Shown: positions 6,438 to 13,632 of the stretch, one piece after another | Position numbering within the stretch: position 1 is the first letter of the stretch | Layout: each line of letters starts with the position of its first letter | From: Enterocloster bolteae | GTDB lineage: Bacteria; Bacillota_A; Clostridia; Lachnospirales; Lachnospiraceae | Reading direction: 5' to 3' | NCBI GenBank assembly: GCA_021769025.1 | Contig: JAETTS010000027.1 | Span: 1 to 13,918 of the forward strand | Length of the DNA stretch: 13,918 nucleotides | The notes under the pieces: model-generated | Seen by the model: the letters and a program-made list of their open reading frames with translations, nothing else | What the model was told of the DNA's origin: nothing | Databases searched by the model: none | Program-made: the position numbers and the translations under genes

Positions 6438-6510
6438 CAACGTAACAGATACAAAAATCGCAGGAAGCATCAACTTTTTGCAAAATATAAAAAATGAGAG
6501 GTGGTTGTGT

Positions 6511-8349
6511 ATGAACAATGGCCGGCCATATTCCAGAAAGAGAAAGGCAGAAAACTGGATAAAAAACGGTTTGAAGAATCCGTATAACATCATGGTGGCA
6601 GTAGCAGTGGTTCTCTTGTTTCTATTGGTTATTGTTCCACTTTTAGAGATGATTTTCACCACATTTCAGCTGGCGGCCAGAGATGTACGAAGAGTGGAAG
6701 GCGCGCAGGCAGGGGACTGGTCCCTGTATTATTGGAAAAAGCTTTTGGCCAGTGATGTATCTCAGAACATGCTGTACCGTCCTTTAGCTCACTCCCTGAT
6801 GATTGCTTTTCTGGTATCCATTTTCAGCATTGCAGTAGGAGGATCCATTGCCTGGCTTATGGTCAGAAGCGACCTTCCTTTCAAAAAGTTTTTTTCACTG
6901 GCTATGTTGATTCCTTATATGATACCTTCCTGGTGCAAATCCATGGCATGGATTGCAGTTTTTAAAACGGCCAGGATCGGCGGTACAAGAGGCTTCTTAT
7001 CTTATATCGGACTGGAGCCACCGGACTGGCTGGCTTATGGGCCGGTGGCGATCATCTGTGTGCTGACCATCCATTATTATGCCTATGCTTATTTATTGAT
7101 TTCTGCTTCCCTGCGTTCCATCAATTCGGAACTGGAGGAGATGGGGGAGATTTTAGGCGCCGGAAAAATCATGATGCTGCGAAAGATTACGTTTCCGTTA
7201 GTCCTGCCGGCCATAGCGTCTTCCTTTATTCTGATTTTTTCCAAGGCCCTGGGAACCTTTGGCGTACCGGCATTTCTGGGTCTTAAGACAGGCTACTATA
7301 CCATATCAACCATGTTGTACACCAGTATCAAGCAGCAACAGACTGCCGTAGCATTTTCTATCAGTATGATCCTTATAGGAATCGCAGCGGTCATTATTTT
7401 TATCAATCAGCAAGTGATCGGTTCCAGAAAGTCATATGCTACCATAAGCGGAAAAGGAGGCCGGGGTAATGTCCTTCCGTTGCGCAGATGGAAACCAGTG
7501 GTAGTTGGAGGATTGTTCCTGTTTCTGGGAGGATGTGTATTTCTTCCTGTGGCAATTCTGATTCTCCAAAGTCTGATGTTGAAACTGGGAGATTACAGCT
7601 TGTCCAATTTCAGCCTTCACTATTGGATTGGTGAAGGGGCGCCGGATATTTTCTATGGAGAGCCAGGGGTATTTCGGAATCCGCAGTTTTTAAAGGTTTT
7701 AGGGAATTCCTTAAAGCTTGTGGTGTGTGCCTCTTTTGCTGCTACGATATTCGGGCAGTTGATCGGATACATTACTTCCAGGGGACGTCATCTGAAGTCC
7801 GGACGGCTGGTGGAGCAGCTGGTGTTCATTCCGTACTTGATTCCCTCCATTGCTTTTGGGGCTATGTATCTGTCTATGTTCTCTGTAGAAAGGGCGGTCA
7901 CTGTGGCAGGCTATAAGATAACCTTCTTCCCAGTGCTGTATGGTTCCTTCCTTCTGCTGGTTTTGGTAACGGTTGTAAAGAATCTTCCGTTTTCCAGCAG
8001 GGCAGGATCGGCCAATATGATGCAGATACATGTGGAGCTGGAAGAGGCGGCTCAGGTGGAGAATGCCGGATTTATTACCCGGTTTCGCCGGATTGTATTT
8101 CCTCTTTCAAAGGGCGGCTTCATGAGCGGGTTTATGCTGATCTTCATGGCTGTAATGAAGGAATTAGATCTTTTGGTTATCTTGATTTCACCAAAGACCC
8201 AGACCTTGCCCTATATGGCCTATTCCTATATGTCAGGCGGGATGGAACAATTCTCAAATGTAGTGGCTATCATAATGTTTGTGGTAGTATTTGCCATCTA
8301 TTGGGTTGCCAATAAATTCTTTAACGCAGATATTACTCAGGGATTTTGA
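6511..8349 (+). CDS. ABC transporter fused permease, two BPD domains (Fe3+/AfuB-FbpB type)
   Basis: 612 aa from ATG 6511, preceded by GAGAGGTGG at normal spacing; an upstream in-frame TTG (6478) has no such site and is not used. The protein is integral to the membrane, with about 12 hydrophobic segments and two homologous halves, each a binding-protein-dependent permease domain. Each half has its EAA-type loop, which contacts the ATPase: LEEMGEILGAGK followed by FPLVLP in the first, and VELEEAAQVENAG followed by FPLSKG in the second. Fused two-domain permeases of this size are found in the AfuB/FbpB/SfuB group, and database names usually say iron(III). Some relatives of this group instead move phosphonates, phosphoglycerate or sugar phosphates, so the substrate is open. 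It is the first gene of an operon with the ATPase 16 bp downstream. Confidence 0.9.
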   Translation: MNNGRPYSRKRKAENWIKNGLKNPYNIMVAVAVVLLFLLVIVPLLEMIFTTFQLAARDVRRVEGAQAGDWSLYYWKKLLASDVSQNMLYRPLAHSLMIAFLVSIFSIAVGGSIAWLMVRSDLPFKKFFSLAMLIPYMIPSWCKSMAWIAVFKTARIGGTRGFLSYIGLEPPDWLAYGPVAIICVLTIHYYAYAYLLISASLRSINSELEEMGEILGAGKIMMLRKITFPLVLPAIASSFILIFSKALGTFGVPAFLGLKTGYYTISTMLYTSIKQQQTAVAFSISMILIGIAAVIIFINQQVIGSRKSYATISGKGGRGNVLPLRRWKPVVVGGLFLFLGGCVFLPVAILILQSLMLKLGDYSLSNFSLHYWIGEGAPDIFYGEPGVFRNPQFLKVLGNSLKLVVCASFAATIFGQLIGYITSRGRHLKSGRLVEQLVFIPYLIPSIAFGAMYLSMFSVERAVTVAGYKITFFPVLYGSFLLLVLVTVVKNLPFSSRAGSANMMQIHVELEEAAQVENAGFITRFRRIVFPLSKGGFMSGFMLIFMAVMKELDLLVILISPKTQTLPYMAYSYMSGGMEQFSNVVAIIMFVVVFAIYWVANKFFNADITQGF

Positions 8350-8365
8350 CAGAGGGAGGATATAA

Positions 8366-9493
8366 ATGAGCAGGATTGAACTGAATCATATTGATAAATT
8401 TTATGGAAACAACCATGTGCTAAAGGATCTGAATCTGGTGATTGAAGACGGCGAGTTTATGACGCTTCTGGGGCCGTCTGGGTGTGGGAAGACCACGACC
8501 CTGCGTGTGGTGGCTGGATTGGAGCGGCCACAGAATGGGGAAATCATCATGGATGACCGTATAGTAGTAAATGCAAAGGAGCTGTTTTTTGAAGAACCAG
8601 GAAAACGAGGGCTTAACCTGGTGTTTCAGTCCTATGCTTTGTGGCCTCACATGACTGTTTTTGACAATGTGGCCTTTGGCCTGACTGTAAAAAAGATTTC
8701 CAAGGCAGAGATTGAGAAGCGGGTGGCCAATGCCCTGGAACGGATGCAGATAAGCGAATTTTCCAAACGGTATCCTGCCGAGCTGTCAGGAGGACAGCAG
8801 CAGAGAGTGGCTATTGCAAGAGCTATTGTATCGGAACCGAAAGTTCTCCTCTTAGATGAGCCTCTTTCCAATCTGGATGCCAAGCTTCGTGTGGATATGC
8901 GTTCGGAGATTAAAAGGCTCCACCATGAGTTGGGAACGACTATTATCTATGTAACCCATGACCAGGTGGAAGCGCTGACCATGTCCACACGGATCGCCAT
9001 ATTTTTTGAGGGTGCTCTGGAGCAGGTGGCTGCCCCTATGGATATCTACCAGAATCCAGTGTCCCTTCGGGTGGCGGATTTCATTGGCAATCCCAGAGTA
9101 AATTTTGTAGATGGAACCGGAAGCCTGACAGGCACAGGAGAACTGCGGGTAATCTCGCGGCTGGGAGAAATTCTGTTTTCCTCCAGGCTGTTTACAAAGG
9201 AGATGCCAAAAGAATACTCTGGGGAATGTGTGATAGGCCTTCGCCCAGAGAAAGTAAAGATATTTAGGGAGCCTGGGGCTAAAAGGATCGAAGGGCGTGT
9301 GTATTCTGTCCAGTCAGCAGGCTCGGAGACAACCGTTCATGTGAAATTAGGAGAAGAAAATATTCTGGTAAAAGAGATCGGAATCCGATTCTATGAGGTT
9401 GACCAAAAGGTGTATCTGGAAATCGATCCGGACAAGGCGAATCTGTTTGACAAAAAAACAGGGCGTTTGATCAAACAGGCTGTTTTGGATTAA
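8366..9493 (+). CDS. ABC transporter ATP-binding protein (UgpC/FbpC/PotA-like)
   Basis: 375 aa, with GGGAGG before ATG 8366. It hydrolyses ATP to power the permease encoded just upstream. All motifs are intact: Walker A GPSGCGKT (36-43), Q-loop Gln88, signature LSGGQ (140-144), Walker B LLLDE (161-165) with D-loop SNLD, and H-loop His198 in VTHDQ. Residues from about 230 to the end form the TOBE-type regulatory domain, with the family element VIGLRPEKVKIF (about 289-300). The length and the MTLLGPSGCGKTTTLRVVAG-type N-terminus fit the COG3839/COG3842 group, which serves sugar, polyamine and ferric transporters and so does not settle the substrate. It is followed after 37 bp by the binding protein gene. 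Confidence 0.95.
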   Translation: MSRIELNHIDKFYGNNHVLKDLNLVIEDGEFMTLLGPSGCGKTTTLRVVAGLERPQNGEIIMDDRIVVNAKELFFEEPGKRGLNLVFQSYALWPHMTVFDNVAFGLTVKKISKAEIEKRVANALERMQISEFSKRYPAELSGGQQQRVAIARAIVSEPKVLLLDEPLSNLDAKLRVDMRSEIKRLHHELGTTIIYVTHDQVEALTMSTRIAIFFEGALEQVAAPMDIYQNPVSLRVADFIGNPRVNFVDGTGSLTGTGELRVISRLGEILFSSRLFTKEMPKEYSGECVIGLRPEKVKIFREPGAKRIEGRVYSVQSAGSETTVHVKLGEENILVKEIGIRFYEVDQKVYLEIDPDKANLFDKKTGRLIKQAVLD

Positions 9494-9530
9494 AAAAGGA
9501 GTTATGAAAATATAAAGGAGGAACAAGTTT

Positions 9531-10805
9531 ATGAGACAGAAGAGAAGATGGATTGCAATGACAATGGCAGCAGTGATGGGGGCAGGGCTGTGTACAGGCT
9601 GTGTGACCAAAGCAGAGCTTGAGACAACGGCGGCCCCGGCAGCTACAGAGGCTCCAGCCCAGAGTCAGGCTCCGGCAGAAGGAGAGTCCGTACAGGAGAC
9701 AACAAAAGCGCCGGAGGCATCTGCCAGTTCCTGGGCGGAGGAAAATGGCCTTAACAAGACGGAGACAGTGGAAGAACTTTATGAGAAAGCCAAGGCAGAA
9801 GGGGAATTGAATCTGTATGGCTGTACTGGGCGCTTAGAGACCGTATCGGCGGATTTTATGGCGGAGTATCCTGGGATCCAAGTTAATTTCTATGATTTGG
9901 GTATCAATGAAATGCTGGAGAAGTTCTCCAGAGAATATGAGGCTGGAATCCATACGGCAGATGTTCTGCAGTTAAAAGAGCAGACTGGCTCTGTCAGCCG
10001 GGAATATATCCAGGCAGGCCTTCTGCACAATTATCAGCCCGAAGATATTTTTAAAGGAGTGGAGCCTTCCTATTTAAGTGTCACGCCATTTGTGGTAGAA
10101 TTGGATTGGTGGAATTATAATACGGAAGTGTACAGTGAGTTGCCCATCTCGTCCTGGTGGGATATTACCAAACCTGAGTGGAACGGAAAGTTCATTTTCC
10201 TGGATCCGTCGGGAGAGCCGGATCTGCCTGTGCTTTTTACAGCGATGGTTCAGCATTCCGATCTTCTGGAGGCAGACTATGAGAAGGTATTCGGAGAGCC
10301 TATTGTGCTGGCAGACAATGAACCGGATGCCGCCCATGCATGGATCAACCGTGTGGCGAAAAACGGGGTTATTCTGGAAACCTCCAACACCAATATTGTA
10401 AAGGCAGTGGGAGGGGCTAAGGGAATGACAGACCCGCCTATCGGATACGGTGTATCCTCCAAGCTAAGGGAGAGAGACTTACAGGACTTTGTCCTTGGAG
10501 TAGAGCCGGACAAATTTGATATGCCCACCACCTGTATAAGCTTTATGATTGCACAGATTGCTGACCAGTGTGAACATCCCAATGCAGCGAAGCTGTTTAT
10601 CAGATATCTGTGTGGGGAAGCGGATCACCAGGGGAAGGGGCTCCAGCCGTTTTTAACTGCAGGCTCTTATCCAGTATTCCCAGATGCTCCGACTATTGAG
10701 GGAAGCCCGGATTACGACAGCATCCCTAAATTTGAACTGGATTTGGATTACTACTATGACAATTATTTGGATGTGTATGATTATTGGCTTTCTGTACAGT
10801 TATAA
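9531..10805 (+). CDS. ABC transporter extracellular solute-binding lipoprotein (SBP_bac_6/AfuA-like)
   Basis: 424 aa, with AAAGGAGG before ATG 9531. The N-terminus has a lipoprotein signal: MRQKRRW, a hydrophobic core, and GLCTGC, with Cys24 as the probable lipidated residue. Cys at -3 in place of the usual Leu is slightly unusual. A flexible Ala/Pro/Thr/Glu-rich linker (about 26-65) tethers the binding domain outside the membrane. The mature domain starts with ETVEELYEKAKAEGELNLYG (76-95), typical of the COG1840 ferric-type binding proteins (PF13343/PF13416), and continues with ADVLQLKEQTG, WWDITKPEW and a C-terminal Tyr-rich segment (YYYDNYLDVYDYW). It captures the substrate for the permease and ATPase upstream. 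The ligand is unknown: iron, sugar phosphate, phosphonate or another small anion are all possible, and I could not identify a diagnostic ligand site. Confidence 0.88.
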   Translation: MRQKRRWIAMTMAAVMGAGLCTGCVTKAELETTAAPAATEAPAQSQAPAEGESVQETTKAPEASASSWAEENGLNKTETVEELYEKAKAEGELNLYGCTGRLETVSADFMAEYPGIQVNFYDLGINEMLEKFSREYEAGIHTADVLQLKEQTGSVSREYIQAGLLHNYQPEDIFKGVEPSYLSVTPFVVELDWWNYNTEVYSELPISSWWDITKPEWNGKFIFLDPSGEPDLPVLFTAMVQHSDLLEADYEKVFGEPIVLADNEPDAAHAWINRVAKNGVILETSNTNIVKAVGGAKGMTDPPIGYGVSSKLRERDLQDFVLGVEPDKFDMPTTCISFMIAQIADQCEHPNAAKLFIRYLCGEADHQGKGLQPFLTAGSYPVFPDAPTIEGSPDYDSIPKFELDLDYYYDNYLDVYDYWLSVQL

Positions 10806-10861
10806 TTCAGTATCTGACTGCTCTTTATGAATGATAAAAGATAAAAGTGGAGGTTTGACAG

Positions 10862-11419
10862 ATGGGTAACAATCGAATACTGGAAGAGCAATGTCTAAGC
10901 CATCGAGTGGTATATCAGGGAAAATCCTATGAATTTTACGTGGATACCGTTAGGCTTCCTGATGGGAAGGAAACGGTTCGGGAGATGGTAAAGCATCCCG
11001 GCGGTGTGGCAATCTTAGCAATTGATGAGGAACAGAATGTGCTGATGGAAGAACAGTATCGTTATGCCATCAATCAGGTGTTTTATGAAATACCTGCAGG
11101 GAAGATGGACAAGATTCCAGGGGAGAAGCCATTAGATGCTGCGAAGCGGGAACTCAAGGAAGAGACTGGAAGAGTGGCAGGCTATTGGAGATATCTTGGG
11201 AAAATACATACGTCTCCCGGAATTATATCTGAGGTGCTATACCTGTATCTGGCCAAAGACCTCCACATGGAAGAAAGGGAACTGGATAGTGATGAGTTTA
11301 TCAATCTGGTGCCAGTGCAGCTGGGGAAGCTGAAAGAAAGAATTGCAGAGGGGGAGATCAGTGACTGTAAGGTGATCACAGCCCTGGCCCTGGCTTCCCT
11401 GCACAAAGAGATTGAATAA
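10862..11419 (+). CDS. NUDIX hydrolase, ADP-ribose pyrophosphatase-like
   Basis: 185 aa, with GGAGG eight nt before ATG 10862. It probably cleaves ADP-ribose to AMP and ribose-5-phosphate in the cytoplasm (EC 3.6.1.13, NudF type). The Nudix box is at 80-104: Gly80, Glu88, Arg96-Glu97, Glu100-Glu101 and Gly103. The distance from Gly80 to Glu88 is seven residues rather than the canonical five because of extra residues in KMDKIPGE. Upstream elements HPGGVAILA (45-53) and YEIPAG (75-80), and the SPG (118-120) located 16-17 residues after the box, support ADP-ribose specificity. It follows the ABC operon after 56 bp with no terminator between, so read-through is possible, but a functional link is not implied. 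It is convergent with the small gene at 11495-11722. Confidence 0.88.
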   Translation: MGNNRILEEQCLSHRVVYQGKSYEFYVDTVRLPDGKETVREMVKHPGGVAILAIDEEQNVLMEEQYRYAINQVFYEIPAGKMDKIPGEKPLDAAKRELKEETGRVAGYWRYLGKIHTSPGIISEVLYLYLAKDLHMEERELDSDEFINLVPVQLGKLKERIAEGEISDCKVITALALASLHKEIE

Positions 11420-11435
11420 GGGAAATTCTGAACAG

Positions 11436-11480
11436 AAAAACCGGCATAGCCCTGAACGCAAATCAGGTGCTATACCGGTT
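11436..11480 (-). terminator. Rho-independent terminator downstream of the 75-aa gene (and pyrG)
   Basis: Arms 11439-11450 and 11469-11480 (AACCGG-ATAGC against GCTAT-CCGGTT) pair with one mismatch, and an inner stem CCTGA (11451-11455) with TCAGG (11463-11467) extends it. Read on the minus strand the stem is followed by TTTTT (11440-11436). It lies 15 bp beyond the stop of the small gene. On the plus strand only an interrupted T-run follows, so it would work less well for the NUDIX transcript. Confidence 0.85.
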
Positions 11481-11494
11481 AATGGTTTGTACGA

Positions 11495-11722
11495 TCAGCG
11501 TGTTGAAGGCACAGGCTTATGGGAATCATTGCTGGTTTCATCCTTGGCAGCATACGTAATATAAGGATACAATTCTTCATAGGATTCCAGCTCCGCTTCA
11601 GATGTGGGAAGGGAGGGAATCAGCCCGGTACAGTCCATGGAGGAGGCAGCCGGGAAATCGGAGGTTGCTTCCACACGGTAAGGATCGTTATCATAATGCT
11701 TGTTCTTGTTTGGCTCTTTCAT
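11495..11722 (-). CDS. Small conserved-looking protein of unknown function, 75 aa
   Basis: I choose ATG 11722 (MKEPNKNK) because GAGGTGA lies five nt before it; the in-frame ATG at 11728 abuts that ribosome binding site and the one at 11785 has none. The protein is acidic and soluble, with no signal peptide or membrane segment. A central block reads YRVEATSDFPAASSMDCTG followed by LIPSLP, then an acidic run with EAELESYEELYPY. This word order (xCTGLIPxxP, then SYEELYPY) is familiar to me from small clostridial proteins of unknown role, but I cannot name the family. It is read in the same direction as pyrG, 108 bp downstream of it, and ends in a strong terminator. A TATAAT on the minus strand (11793-11788) could be a separate -10, with a poor -35. 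Coding is supported by the ribosome binding site, terminator and protein-like composition. Confidence 0.68.
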   Translation of the reverse strand: MKEPNKNKHYDNDPYRVEATSDFPAASSMDCTGLIPSLPTSEAELESYEELYPYITYAAKDETSNDSHKPVPSTR

Positions 11723-11830
11723 TGTCATCACCTCACAATCAGTATGAGGCGGCAAAACAAAAATTATGCAGCATAGGGAAACCAAGTATTATATGGTAAA
11801 AAAGGAGTATATTTGTAACCATATAAAACG

Positions 11831-13432
11831 TTACTTTTCTTTTAATGTTGCTTCAATAAATCCGCGAAACAATGGATGAGGCTTGTTGGGGCGGGACTTT
11901 AACTCCGGGTGTGCCTGTGTGGCTATAAACCAGGGGTGGCTGGGTAACTCAATCATTTCTACAATTCTGCCGTCCGGAGAGATTCCTGAAAGCAGCATTC
12001 CGTGTTCCGACAATGCTGACCGGAAATCGTTGTTTACCTCATAGCGGTGCCTATGCCGCTCATGGATGGTTTCCTGCCCATAAAGTTGGTATGCCTTGGA
12101 CTCTTTATCTAAAACACAAGGGTAGGAGCCAAGCCGCAGGGTGCCGCCGATATCCTCAATCCCATTCTGTTCTGGCATCAGGTGAATCACCGGGTGGAGG
12201 GTGGCAGGATCTAATTCGGCGCTGTGAGCATCTGTAAATCCCAATACATTTCTTGCAAACTCCACGATGGCCAATTGCATTCCAAGGCATAATCCTAAAA
12301 ATGGGATGTTGTGTTGCCTTGCATAGGTTATGGCATGGATTTTTCCATCGATACCACGGCTGCCAAATCCGCCGGGAACCAGAATCCCGTCTGCACCAAT
12401 CAGAATTTCCCCGGCATTCTCAGGGGTTACTGTCTCGGAATCCACCCATTGGATATTGACTCTGGCCCGGTTAGCCACGCCTCCATGTTTCAGGGCTTCC
12501 ACTACGGAAATGTAGGCATCATGAAGCTGAGTATATTTTCCCACCAGCGCGATGGTCACTTCTTTTTCCGGATGTTTCCATGCATGGATCATATCCCGCC
12601 AGTCCTGAAGATCCGGCGTGGGACAATCCAGATTCAGGCTTGCACAGGCTACCTGAGCCAGATGTTCCTCTTCCATAGCCAGAGGCGCTTCGTAGAGAAC
12701 GTCTACATCCAGGTTTTGGAGTACATGGGTTTGGGGAACATTGCAAAAAAGTGCAATTTTACTGCGGATATGGTCGTCTAAAGGATGCTCTGTCCTGCAA
12801 ACGATGATGTCCGGCTGGATTCCCATACCCTGCAAGTCCTTGACGCTGGCTTGGGTAGGCTTTGTTTTCAATTCTCCGGATGTCTTTAAATAGGGGATAA
12901 GGGTGACGTGAATTAAGATAGTATTCCCAGGACCTGCTTCGCGCTGAAATTGGCGGATTGCCTCCAGAAAAGGCTGGCTTTCGATGTCGCCAACGGTGCC
13001 GCCTACCTCGATGATGGCGATCTCTGTGTCTTTGGAGCCATAATTTCTATGAAAACAGCTTTTTATCTCGTTGGTGATGTGAGGAATAACCTGTACGGTG
13101 CCGCCGCCGTAATCTCCTCGTCGTTCCTTGGAAAGGACGGACCAGTAGATTTTGCCGGTGGTGACATTGGAATTCTTGGTCAGGCTTTCGTCGATAAAGC
13201 GTTCGTAGTGCCCTAAGTCCAAGTCGGTTTCGGCACCGTCATCGGTGACAAAGACTTCGCCGTGTTGAACCGGATTCATGGTACCGGGGTCAATGTTGAT
13301 GTAGGGATCAAATTTCTGCATGGTGACTTTGTATCCCCGGGCTTTTAAAAGGCGCCCCAGAGATGCTGCGGTGATGCCTTTGCCTAAGCCGGAGACAACT
13401 CCGCCGGTAACAAAAACATATTTTACGGACAT
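11831..13432 (-). CDS. pyrG: CTP synthase
   Basis: 533 aa from ATG 13432, preceded by GGGAGG with an 8-nt spacer. The frame is open 17 codons further, but those codons cover the promoter and leader, and [11 protein letters not shown] is the conserved N-terminus, so 13432 is the start. The enzyme aminates UTP to CTP using ATP and glutamine (EC 6.3.4.2), the last step of pyrimidine nucleotide synthesis. The N-terminal amidoligase domain (1 to about 270) has the P-loop [10 protein letters not shown] (10-19) and the conserved [10 protein letters not shown] (142-151). The C-terminal class I glutamine amidotransferase domain (about 290-530) has PGGFGSRG (353-360), nucleophile Cys382 in GLCLGMQ, and His508 and Glu510 in QAHPE. 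All catalytic residues are present and the length is normal. No GGGC start tract for the reiterative transcription known in Bacillus pyrG is visible at the predicted start site. Confidence 0.98.
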   Translation of the reverse strand: MSVKYVFVTGGVVSGLGKGITAASLGRLLKARGYKVTMQKFDPYINIDPGTMNPVQHGEVFVTDDGAETDLDLGHYERFIDESLTKNSNVTTGKIYWSVLSKERRGDYGGGTVQVIPHITNEIKSCFHRNYGSKDTEIAIIEVGGTVGDIESQPFLEAIRQFQREAGPGNTILIHVTLIPYLKTSGELKTKPTQASVKDLQGMGIQPDIIVCRTEHPLDDHIRSKIALFCNVPQTHVLQNLDVDVLYEAPLAMEEEHLAQVACASLNLDCPTPDLQDWRDMIHAWKHPEKEVTIALVGKYTQLHDAYISVVEALKHGGVANRARVNIQWVDSETVTPENAGEILIGADGILVPGGFGSRGIDGKIHAITYARQHNIPFLGLCLGMQLAIVEFARNVLGFTDAHSAELDPATLHPVIHLMPEQNGIEDIGGTLRLGSYPCVLDKESKAYQLYGQETIHERHRHRYEVNNDFRSALSEHGMLLSGISPDGRIVEMIELPSHPWFIATQAHPELKSRPNKPHPLFRGFIEATLKEK

Positions 13433-13474
13433 GATTCGAACCTCCCTTGCTGAAGATGTAAAAATAACTTGTTT

Positions 13475-13503
13475 ATTATACAACGGTCGGCTGTGGAAAT
13501 CCA
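13475..13503 (-). promoter_or_regulatory. Candidate pyrG promoter
   Basis: On the minus strand a perfect TATAAT (13480-13475) is preceded at 17 bp by TGGATT (13503-13498), 3 of 6 consensus. The start would be near 13468, about 35 nt before the ATG. The 14-bp palindrome GTTTTTTAAAAAAC (13506-13519) lies directly upstream and may act as an UP element. Confidence 0.5.
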
Positions 13504-13549
13504 GAGTTTTTTAAAAAACAAAGTTTATATATTTTTTATGCCTCTTTTC

Positions 13550-13578
13550 TTGATTTATGGAGAAACTACAACTATAAT
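13550..13578 (+). promoter_or_regulatory. Promoter of ftsH
   Basis: TTGATT (13550-13555), a 17-bp spacer and a perfect TATAAT (13573-13578). Transcription should begin near 13585, about 48 nt before the ATG at 13633. Confidence 0.7.
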
Positions 13579-13632
13579 GGTAGACAATGGCGTACACTAG
13601 CCTGATGTATAGATGAGGAGAACAACACGATT

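Larger units (their letters stand above)
6014..6510. other. 497-bp AT-rich divergent control region between araC-type gene and ABC operon
   Basis: No gene is supported here. It holds the regulator promoter (6080-6108, minus), a candidate operon promoter (6409-6437, plus), and several symmetric sequences that could be operator sites: AAAAATCA (6161-6168) with TGATTTTT (6177-6184), 8-bp arms and an 8-bp centre; and the 10-bp palindrome CTAAATTTAG (6323-6332). A direct repeat TCAACTTTTT occurs at 6422-6431 and 6470-6479. The very high A+T content means some of this symmetry may be chance. Confidence 0.75.

Noticed and set aside
7711..8031. 106-codon minus-strand frame inside the permease gene
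   Set aside because: Overlaps a clear EAA-motif region of the permease; no ribosome binding site and no recognisable domain.
11798..11830. T-run on the minus strand just after pyrG as a pyrG terminator
   Set aside because: The only nearby stem, GTAAC/GTTAC, is five base pairs and about ten nt away from the T-run; the TATATGGT/ACCATATA dyad has no T tract after it.
12311..12781. 156-codon frame antisense to pyrG
   Set aside because: It lies wholly inside the strongly conserved pyrG coding region and has no ribosome binding site; a shadow of pyrG codon usage.
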